This document shows positions 8,324 to 14,112 of a DNA stretch of 18,495 bases, one piece after another. Positions within the stretch are counted from its first letter, which is position 1. Each line of letters opens with the position of its first letter. The notes under the pieces were generated by a model that was not told where the DNA came from, searched no databases, and saw only the letters and a program-made list of their open reading frames with translations. A program made the position numbers and the translations under genes. Source of the stretch: JBCBKZ01 sp039026975 (GTDB lineage Bacteria; Bacteroidota; Bacteroidia; J057); assembly GCA_039026975.1 (NCBI GenBank), contig JBCCLI010000091.1:1-18495 (forward strand). Reading direction: 5' to 3'.

Positions 8324-8866
8324 TTATGCATTTCTAGACAAAGTGAAGATGACATCTCCTCCATCATCCGTTACATCCTCACGCACTATGGTTATGTCTT
8401 CATTAAAATAGCTAACGGCTCCTTGTATCAGACCTTCCGCTAAGTCTCCCATCTTTCTATCTGAGGTATAATGCATGACAAGCTTGTTAGGGCTTACCCT
8501 TTCTATGTCAAATCTCGGTAGTTCCGCTCCAGGGTATAACTTGAGCACCTCCACATGTATGTAATTTTCTATTCTCTCTAAAAAGCTCAGGGCATCTGGC
8601 ACGTCATTGAAAAACTGCTTATACCCTTTAGTGAACTGACCGAATAAGTGATTCCCAAATACATTTAATAGCGCAGGGATTTCAGTATTTGTCTCTTTCC
8701 CAAGATTGACTACTAGTGAAACCATTTCTCCATGATCATAGGTACCTACACCTGTGTAAACTCCTCCAGAAGGCAGGTCAGCTTCCGTTACTATTTTATC
8801 AGCTACGTCAAAGCCAAACTTATCTTCCACCATCTCTAAAAACTCAGTAAAAACAATCCCTTTCAT
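8324..8866 (-). CDS. H-NOX haem nitric-oxide-binding sensor protein
   Basis: 180 residues from an ATG at 8866, the normal size of a stand-alone bacterial H-NOX. The start MKGIVFTEFLEMVEDKFG is typical. The predicted proximal haem ligand is His104 (NYIHVEV), and the haem-propionate motif YxSxR is at 133-137 (YTSDR), followed by the conserved EGLIQGA helix. Aligned by eye with the Thermoanaerobacter H-NOX, the residue at the place of its distal Tyr140 is Leu142, so the haem pocket should favour NO over O2. The protein has no cysteine, so the zinc/cysteine site described in Shewanella and Vibrio H-NOX is absent. It is cytoplasmic and lies first in a two-gene unit, with the hybrid kinase starting 2 nt downstream. 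In known pairs, NO-bound H-NOX inhibits the kinase; that is inferred here. The family call is firm. Confidence 0.96.
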   Translation of the reverse strand: MKGIVFTEFLEMVEDKFGFDVADKIVTEADLPSGGVYTGVGTYDHGEMVSLVVNLGKETNTEIPALLNVFGNHLFGQFTKGYKQFFNDVPDALSFLERIENYIHVEVLKLYPGAELPRFDIERVSPNKLVMHYTSDRKMGDLAEGLIQGAVSYFNEDITIVREDVTDDGGDVIFTLSRNA

Positions 8867-8884
8867 GCTATGTGTTTATGTTAA

Positions 8885-8920
8885 AAGGTTAGTGTAACTC
8901 CATTAAGTAATTCTAACCTT
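8885..8920 (-). promoter_or_regulatory. Inverted repeat in the H-NOX leader or promoter
   Basis: AAGGTTAG (8885-8892) and CTAACCTT (8913-8920) are exact reverse complements with a 20-bp spacer. They lie 19-54 bp upstream of the H-NOX ATG. The dyad could be an operator overlapping the promoter or a leader hairpin in the mRNA; the sequence does not decide. Confidence 0.4.
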
Positions 8921-8972
8921 AAAAAAATCTAGAGAAGGATTATTTCAAAAATGAATAAGAGCAGTTAGTTAC

Positions 8973-8986
8973 ATGAGAATTCTCAT
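8973..8986. promoter_or_regulatory. Perfect 14-bp palindrome, candidate operator
   Basis: ATGAGAATTCTCAT is a perfect palindrome, 107 bp upstream of both the H-NOX start and the lipoprotein start. The midpoint position suits a dimeric regulator acting on both genes. It does not match the NsrR, NorR or FNR-type consensus sequences I know, so the protein that might bind it is unknown. Confidence 0.4.
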
Positions 8987-9092
8987 ATGTATTACCAGAA
9001 ATGAACATTTTCTTTCACGCCCAGTCTTATGCTGTAACCATACATACGTAGACTTCACTATCAGTATTTGACGAAATAACTTTATAGAAAAG

Positions 9093-10016
9093 ATGAATAA
9101 GGTATTAACTATCATTGTATTAGCTGGCTCTCTCCTGACTGCCTCCAGCTGTAACGAGCTAAGCTCCCATTCAGCAGATAATGGTGCTCCTTCTTACGAG
9201 CCTTGGCAGCCCTCAGAAGAATTCAAGAAACACTGGTATAGCGGAAAGGCTGAGGTAGCTAGTTTTGCCCTGCAACAATCCAGGTATGGTGATCTCCATC
9301 AAGGGAATGCCGTGATGATATTTGTAGCTGAGGATTTTTCTCTTAGTAAGCAGGTAAAACTTGATTATCCTCGGGGGGCAAGCAATGATAAAACTTCTAT
9401 TCTGAAAATGAATATGGTCAAAAAATTCACTACTGGTATCTATCCTTATTCCATGATGCTGTCTGTTTTTACACCAGTAGAAAGGGGATATCAACCCCAT
9501 ACCTTAAAAACCAGTACGACCATCCAGGAGTGGTGTGGGCATGTATTTTCACAACTCAATCTCAGGGAGGAGGCGTATGAACTTAAGGAGTTTTCTTACT
9601 TTGAGTCTGAAGGAGATAGCCAACGAAAACTCCCTACAGACCTACTTGAAGATGAGGTATGGAGCCTTATTAAGTTAGATCCCACCTTACTCCCTACAGG
9701 TAAGCATGACATTATCCCTGGTGCCTTTAATTCCCGGCTAAGACATAATCGTATTCAGGCAGTAAGGGCGGAGATGAGCCTTAGTGAAGCAGATGAAAAA
9801 GGGATCAGGACATACTCTATTTTTTATCCTAGTAGGAGAACCTTGGCCATAGCCTTTGACCAGAATTTCCCATATACCATTATGGGTTGGACGGAGACGC
9901 TTCCTTCCGGGCAGCAAACTATAGCTAGCCGTAAAACCGGAAAGATGATTGACTACTGGACGCGGAATGATCCTTCTGATAGTTACTTAAGAGATGAACT
10001 AAGTCTTCCCAACTAG
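9093..10016 (+). CDS. Conserved Bacteroidota lipoprotein of unknown function
   Basis: 307 residues from an ATG at 9093. The N-terminus is a lipoprotein signal: positive MNK, a hydrophobic core, then LLTASSC with the candidate lipidated Cys20, followed by a Ser/Asn-rich linker (21-40). No further membrane segment is seen. The body contains runs such as HWYSGKAEVASFALQQSRYG (47-66), KKFTTGIYPYSMMLSVFTPV and QEWCGHVFSQLN. I recall similar proteins in Flavobacteriia and Cytophagales, some carrying the name septum formation inhibitor Maf; nothing here resembles the true Maf pyrophosphatase, so that name should not be transferred. It is divergent from the H-NOX gene, so a shared regulator is possible. 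Its 3' end is followed by a strong bidirectional terminator 125 bp downstream. The gene is convincing; the function is unknown. Confidence 0.85.
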   Translation: MNKVLTIIVLAGSLLTASSCNELSSHSADNGAPSYEPWQPSEEFKKHWYSGKAEVASFALQQSRYGDLHQGNAVMIFVAEDFSLSKQVKLDYPRGASNDKTSILKMNMVKKFTTGIYPYSMMLSVFTPVERGYQPHTLKTSTTIQEWCGHVFSQLNLREEAYELKEFSYFESEGDSQRKLPTDLLEDEVWSLIKLDPTLLPTGKHDIIPGAFNSRLRHNRIQAVRAEMSLSEADEKGIRTYSIFYPSRRTLAIAFDQNFPYTIMGWTETLPSGQQTIASRKTGKMIDYWTRNDPSDSYLRDELSLPN

Positions 10017-10141
10017 CATCCAGGTGATGATCATAAGTAGGAAAAGAAAACTTAAGGCATGTATACCTATGATGTAAACTGCTTAAGAGATGAAGGGTCA
10101 GTACACGCTCTCATCCTTTATTTCTAAAAGCCAATAAATCA

Positions 10142-10177
10142 AAAAACCCTATGAAGGCTGTTCTTCATAGGGTTTTT
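10142..10177. terminator. Strong bidirectional rho-independent terminator
   Basis: A perfect 15-bp stem (10142-10156 / 10163-10177) with a 6-nt loop. The stem ends in A-runs on the left and T-runs on the right, so each strand reads a hairpin followed by U residues. It sits between the convergent lipoprotein gene and the small T9SS gene and should terminate both. Confidence 0.92.
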
Positions 10178-10193
10178 GTGGTCCAGTAAAGGT

Positions 10194-10547
10194 TTACATT
10201 TTAATTAGCCTTTTTACATGCGCTCCACTCTCTGTTCTAAACCTCAGGTAATATACACCTGGGGATAAATCTGTTAAATCTATCTCTACAAACTCTGCAT
10301 CCTTATATTCTATTTTTTGTACTTCTTGAAATACAGCATTCATTAAGATGATAGATATATCTGTCTTTTCAAGCTTACTTAGGTCTATCGTAGCTGTGGT
10401 GGTAGCTGGATTAGGATATACCCTGATAGATCTCAGTAATTCCTTATCTATAGGGTCTTGGGTAAGAGGATCATGATCATTTGCAGAAAGAGAGACTGAC
10501 AATGTTAAGCATAGCAAGAGTGAAAGTGCATGTACAATTTTATTCAT
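10194..10547 (-). CDS. Very small T9SS type A sorting-domain protein, 117 residues
   Basis: The ATG is at 10547. Residues 1-22 are a signal peptide (LSLLLCLTLSVSLSA). After a short linker (NDHDPLTQDPIDKELL), residues about 39-117 form a Por_Secre_tail type A C-terminal domain: IRVYPNPATTTATIDLS at the start, a central strand IILMN, then LTDLSPGVYYLRF, and a final basic strand VKRLIKM. Nearly the whole mature protein is therefore the sorting signal; no cargo domain is present. The T9SS normally removes this domain and attaches the cargo to the surface, so what would remain here is only about 16 residues. It may be a small surface peptide, a decoy or a remnant of a longer gene. It has its own start and a strong terminator 17 bp past its stop, so it looks like an intact monocistronic gene. 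Confidence 0.85.
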   Translation of the reverse strand: MNKIVHALSLLLCLTLSVSLSANDHDPLTQDPIDKELLRSIRVYPNPATTTATIDLSKLEKTDISIILMNAVFQEVQKIEYKDAEFVEIDLTDLSPGVYYLRFRTESGAHVKRLIKM

Positions 10548-10648
10548 TCCGGGACCCTGTTTTTAACATATACTGGAATATAGCCAAAAATGATCCGTTA
10601 TTGTAGACATTTTTGCATGAATCCTGCATTTATGGGTATGAAACTTCC

Positions 10649-10671
10649 CTTTCACATGGTAAGAGTGAAAG
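10649..10671 (-). terminator. Weak hairpin after the SPOR-domain gene
   Basis: CTTTCAC (10649-10655) and GTGAAAG (10665-10671) are exact reverse complements around a 9-nt loop, 31 nt past the stop of the SPOR-domain gene on the minus strand. There is no T-run after it, so it may only stabilise the mRNA 3' end. Confidence 0.4.
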
Positions 10672-10701
10672 CTACTATAAATGATAAGTGGTGAATTTTA
10701 G

Positions 10702-11358
10702 CTAGTTTCCCAGCATGTAGGAGCTAGCTTGGTTTTGCTCGTACTGTTCCGCTTCAGTCATGGTAACGCGAATGCCATCTATATAAGGAACCACCCAAGC
10801 ATCTTTGACACCCATCTTCTGGACCTCATCCTTAAAAACATTTGCTTCGTCTATAGTCCTGAAGCCTCCTATCACATACTTATTAAAGCCATCTGATTTT
10901 TCTTCATAGAAGTCAGCGCCTTGTTCAGGTTTATTTTCAACTTCATAGAAAACAAAGGCTCCTATCTGGATACGGTAGACAAGACCTGTTCTTATCCCCA
11001 TCTCACCGACAGTCTTAGTGGAAGCAAAGGCAGCTTCCATTTTATCATACTTTTTTCTTTGCGCTTGTAGTTCCCCTTCAGCTTGAATTAATGCCCAACG
11101 GAGACTGTCAATTAAAGCTTCATTTTCAGCCTGACTGTCACCTCTTCTTTGCATTAGTTCTTTGTTGCGCTTTTTAAGATCTTTTATCTGATTTTGGTAG
11201 TTTTCAAATTCAGCTTTAAGAGATAAAGGACGCTTTTTATACATTTTGGCCTTTTCCTGCCAAAACTTCTCTTCTTCTTTTGAAACCTGAGCGTGCAGAG
11301 CAGAGTTGATGAGGGTAAGTGCAAACAACAGTGTTAGCGGTACGATCAACTTTCTCAT
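10702..11358 (-). CDS. Secreted coiled-coil protein with SPOR-like domain
   Basis: 218 residues from an ATG at 11358. Residues 1-23 form a signal peptide ending LHAQ, so the protein is periplasmic or surface-located. Residues about 45-115 are rich in Lys, Glu, Gln and Arg with heptad-like spacing, a predicted coiled coil. Residues about 124-200 match the SPOR fold: a first strand GLVYRIQIGAF, then DGFNKYVIGGFRTIDEANVF, a helix (KDEVQKMG) and a last strand DAWVVPYIDGIRV. SPOR domains bind denuded peptidoglycan glycan at division sites; in Bacteroidota similar domains also occur in proteins associated with the T9SS. The domain call is moderately firm and the role in this cell is not known. It diverges from mdh across a 297-bp spacer, with no functional link evident. 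Confidence 0.85.
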   Translation of the reverse strand: MRKLIVPLTLLFALTLINSALHAQVSKEEEKFWQEKAKMYKKRPLSLKAEFENYQNQIKDLKKRNKELMQRRGDSQAENEALIDSLRWALIQAEGELQAQRKKYDKMEAAFASTKTVGEMGIRTGLVYRIQIGAFVFYEVENKPEQGADFYEEKSDGFNKYVIGGFRTIDEANVFKDEVQKMGVKDAWVVPYIDGIRVTMTEAEQYEQNQASSYMLGN

Positions 11359-11655
11359 CTGATTTATTATAATTCGTTATGTAGAAAAGGTTTTAAAGGA
11401 CGTATTCCGAAATCTATGAATTAATCTCTCTGAGAAAAAACCTCCACATAATTATTAACTTCAAATTATGTAAGGTTCAAAAAATAAACGGTTAAGGAAC
11501 ATATGGTTAACCTTAAACCATGACATTTATTGTCAAGTAGGTTAAATCTACTCATCCTAACCCTTCATTATGTTGGATTTAGAGTATCCTAGACCTATTT
11601 TTACGAACGGAAAAGACCCCTATATATTTTAACCCCTAAATACAAATTTATAACA
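11359..11655. promoter_or_regulatory. Divergent promoter region between the SPOR gene and mdh
   Basis: This 297-bp AT-rich spacer holds promoters for both divergent genes. Its middle has a cluster of short dyads: the palindrome GGTTAACC (11505-11512), ATGGTT/AACCAT (11503-11508 / 11516-11521), TGACA/TGTCA (11521-11525 / 11531-11535) and GGTTA/TAACC (11540-11544 / 11558-11562). GGTTAAGG at 11490-11497 adds another copy of the half-site. No -33/-7 pair could be assigned with confidence. The density of GGTTA boxes suggests an operator cluster. Confidence 0.4.
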
Positions 11656-12585
11656 ATGGGAAAAGTAACTGTAGTCGGAGCAGGTAATGTAGGAGCTACC
11701 TGTGCAGAGTGCGTGGCAAGGATGGATATCACCAATGAGGTAGTAATGCTGGACATCAAAGAAAACTTTGCTGAAGGGAAAGCCTTAGACATGTGGGAGA
11801 CCTCTCCTGTCAACTATTTTGACACGCGCATCACCGGCAGTACAAACGATTATTCTAAAACAGCTGGATCAGACGTAGTAGTTATCACTTCTGGTATTCC
11901 TCGCAAGCCTGGCATGAGCCGTGATGACCTTATTGCTACTAATGCAAAGATCGTCAAGCACGTGACTGAAAATATAGTTGCTCATTCTCCTGATGCTATC
12001 CTCATTGTGGTTTCTAACCCACTAGATGTGATGACTTACCAGGCATACCTCACTGCTAAAAAGCCTTCTTCTAAGGTGATGGGCATGGCAGGAATCCTAG
12101 ATACAGCACGCTATAGATCATTTTTAGCTATGGAACTAGATGTTTCCCCTAAAGATATTCAAGCTGTACTTATGGGCGGACACGGAGACTCCATGGTACC
12201 TTTACCCAGATATACTACTGTAGCTGGTATCCCTGTTACAGAGCTACTAGATATGGACACCATTAACAGAATTGTGCAGCGGACTAAGAAAGGTGGAGGG
12301 GAAATAGTAAATCTACTCGGTACAAGTGGATGGTATGCGCCTGGAGCATCAGCAGCTCAAATGGTAGAAGCCATTGTAAGGGACTCAAAGCGTATCTTTC
12401 CCTGCTGTGCTTGGCTTACAGGTGAGTATGACATAAATGATCTCTACCTGGGTGTGCCCGTTAAGCTGGGAAGAAATGGGATAGAACAAATCATGGAGCT
12501 AAAATTAGATGACCAGGAAATGGAACTTCTTAATAGCTCAGCTAACCATGTAAGAGAGGTTTGTAAGGTATTAGATACCCTTTAA
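11656..12585 (+). CDS. mdh: Malate dehydrogenase (NAD-dependent)
   Basis: 309 residues from an ATG at 11656, the usual length of the LDH-like bacterial malate dehydrogenase. It oxidises malate to oxaloacetate in the cytoplasm as part of the TCA cycle. The Rossmann motif GAGNVGA spans 8-14, with Asp33 at the end of the second strand favouring NAD over NADP. Substrate-binding Arg83 and Arg89 lie in the mobile loop IPRKPGMSR, Asn121 is in VVSNPLD, Asp149 and Arg152 are in GILDTAR, and the catalytic His176 is in GGHGDSMVPL. Arg rather than Gln at position 83 supports malate over lactate specificity. A stable hairpin follows the stop, so it is probably monocistronic. No oddities were seen. Confidence 0.97.
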   Translation: MGKVTVVGAGNVGATCAECVARMDITNEVVMLDIKENFAEGKALDMWETSPVNYFDTRITGSTNDYSKTAGSDVVVITSGIPRKPGMSRDDLIATNAKIVKHVTENIVAHSPDAILIVVSNPLDVMTYQAYLTAKKPSSKVMGMAGILDTARYRSFLAMELDVSPKDIQAVLMGGHGDSMVPLPRYTTVAGIPVTELLDMDTINRIVQRTKKGGGEIVNLLGTSGWYAPGASAAQMVEAIVRDSKRIFPCCAWLTGEYDINDLYLGVPVKLGRNGIEQIMELKLDDQEMELLNSSANHVREVCKVLDTL

Positions 12586-12604
12586 TCTCTTCCTGAACTC
12601 ATAC

Positions 12605-12635
12605 ATAGAACCCGGAAAAACCTACCGGGTTCTAT
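12605..12635 (+). terminator. Hairpin terminator after mdh
   Basis: A perfect 11-bp stem, ATAGAACCCGG (12605-12615) with CCGGGTTCTAT (12625-12635), and a 9-nt loop, begins 19 nt past the mdh stop. The run after it (CTTCC) is pyrimidine-rich but not a strong T-run. The GC-rich stem makes a terminator or 3'-end stabiliser likely. Confidence 0.75.
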
Positions 12636-13157
12636 CTTCCTACCTGTAAGTGTACCCCTTAATATTCTGAGGAAGCAGCAAGTTAAATTCTGCCTACCTA
12701 ACATAGTCTTTTTTGATTAGGGATATTTTAGCTGTCTGTTACTTGGCAGTACCAGCGTAAGAATTATCATCATTCTGTCCCCTGAGCTCTCTTCCTGTAG
12801 GGAACCTATCTTACCCTTAGAATTTTCTATTTGAAATCCCTTTTTCATCCCTTTATCATCTTCATATATAGGAAATGCATAATTCCTATCGTTAGATAAT
12901 GGACAATCTCTGTCTGTTAAATCCAAAGGATATAAATAATTTTACCTCAGATATCATCATATTCTCCAAGGAATTTTAATTCCATAAATACTATTGTGTA
13001 TCAAATATCTATTGGTTCCAAACGTAAAAGATTGAAGAAGTATATAAATTATTGTCCCGTCCCAGCTCTGTTTTATTTAAAGGATTCTACACTTTCTATC
13101 AAATTTTATCAGTACAGCATCTAATTCTCCCTACTTCAGGGAAAATTGTATCGACCT
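12636..13157. other. Gene-poor stretch between mdh and the AAA+ pair, with a possible gene remnant
   Basis: About 520 bp without a convincing gene. On the minus strand, 12717-12926 is an open frame of 69 residues that begins only with TTG; the frame is open for ten more bases of codons upstream before an in-frame stop and has no ATG at its start. Its translation has a protein-like segment (KGFQIENSKGKIGSLQEESS), so it could be the remnant of a decayed gene or a chance frame. The right part, from about 12940, is AT-rich and must include the promoter of the following pair, but no clear motif was found. No tRNA, repeat array or mobile-element end was seen. Confidence 0.5.
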
Positions 13158-14087
13158 ATGGCTAAAACAATAAAATTTAACCTTCTGCTTGAAGATAAAC
13201 CAGTGAGAGATCTGGAAGGCGTAAAAGAGAACTTCAATATACATGAGCTACTTGAATACTATGAGAATGGTTTATTAGTAAGGTGGCTTAAAGGAAGGGG
13301 CTTTTTAGACGTCCTTCGTAAAGTTGAGTCTATAGATAACTCCAGCGAAGAGAAAACCATCTCGGGGCTTATCTCCGCCTTTGGGATGGAGCTGAGTCAA
13401 TCCACTATCAAAGAGGCTATTTATATTCTTCAGCAAATGAAGCACAGACGGGCCAAGCTTCAGGAGCTAAGATCTCAGGAGTTCCAAATCTCCAACATCA
13501 TTGAACAGTATCACCAGGAATTTTACCAAATTCTTCAAGACCTGGAAACTAACAGGGAGAACTTTCCTTTTATCAAAACTAAAATATCTCTCCTCAGCAG
13601 TCACTATCAGGAACTAGTGAAGATTAACATTATTCGCTTCTATCTATACTTTATAGATAATGCCCCCTTAGTCATCTTCGCTACCCTAATGGATAAGAAC
13701 CTAAGGGACCATTTTCTAAATGATCCCACCATATCCAATAAACTCATGGGTATAGTGGGTAATGACTACCTGAATAGGTTACCCTTCAATTTTATGGCCA
13801 GCAATGCTGCTCATAAACAGAAATACTGGAGAGTCATAGGAAAGAAAGACCAGGAATATATGATGATCAGGATGGAAGATGGTAATTATGTGCGGAACCT
13901 GGAAAGGTTTGATGAGGCACTTACTTATAAGGAAGTAAATGGTATGTTCCCTATCCTGAAGGGAGTAGAATATCAGTCTGCCTATCCAGAACATAAAATT
14001 ATCTACCTCCCCTGTTCAGCCAAAGATCCATTCTGGACAGACCAATACAAGAAGAAAAATACGCCGTCCTTCGAATTAGTTGACTAG
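13158..14087 (+). CDS. Unrecognised 309-residue protein encoded with an AAA+ ATPase
   Basis: I chose the ATG at 13158; an in-frame TTG four codons upstream is less likely. No signal peptide is present. Residues about 16-49 (VRDLEGVKENFNIHELLEYY, then a run ending VRWLKGRGF) resemble a short helical module with an ENFN...ELLEY..NG.L.RWL pattern that I have seen at the N-termini of diverse bacterial proteins but cannot name. Residues about 85-150 are helical and charged (QQMKHRRAKLQELRSQEF), probably a coiled coil. Residues about 160-185 (INIIRFYLYFIDNAPLVIFA) are hydrophobic and could be a buried helix rather than a membrane segment. The C-terminal part is mixed, with many aromatic residues. 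The next gene's ATG lies 25 bp downstream, so the two are surely co-transcribed; I infer that this is a partner or substrate adaptor of the ATPase. Function is unknown. Confidence 0.85.
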   Translation: MAKTIKFNLLLEDKPVRDLEGVKENFNIHELLEYYENGLLVRWLKGRGFLDVLRKVESIDNSSEEKTISGLISAFGMELSQSTIKEAIYILQQMKHRRAKLQELRSQEFQISNIIEQYHQEFYQILQDLETNRENFPFIKTKISLLSSHYQELVKINIIRFYLYFIDNAPLVIFATLMDKNLRDHFLNDPTISNKLMGIVGNDYLNRLPFNFMASNAAHKQKYWRVIGKKDQEYMMIRMEDGNYVRNLERFDEALTYKEVNGMFPILKGVEYQSAYPEHKIIYLPCSAKDPFWTDQYKKKNTPSFELVD

Positions 14088-14112
14088 AGAGAAACTAACA
14101 AAAGACCTGATT

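Larger units (their letters stand above)
8867..9092. promoter_or_regulatory. Divergent promoter region between H-NOX and the lipoprotein gene
   Basis: A 226-bp spacer separates two divergent starts, so it must carry promoters for both. It contains a perfect 14-bp palindrome and an 8-bp dyad, listed separately. No strict Bacteroidota TAnnTTTG element with a matching upstream TTG at normal spacing could be assigned with confidence on either strand. Confidence 0.6.

Noticed and set aside
7888..8337. 149-residue plus-strand open frame
   Set aside because: Antisense to the kinase HisKA and coiled-coil region; Ser/Leu-rich shadow translation.
9093..10016. Naming the lipoprotein as septum formation inhibitor Maf
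   Set aside because: The protein has a lipoprotein signal and none of the sequence features of the Maf nucleotide pyrophosphatase, so the name sometimes attached to relatives is not supported.
14080..14112. TTG start for the AAA+ gene overlapping the previous gene
   Set aside because: An ATG at 14113 gives a natural N-terminus leading into the conserved domain; the extra 11 residues have no supporting motif.
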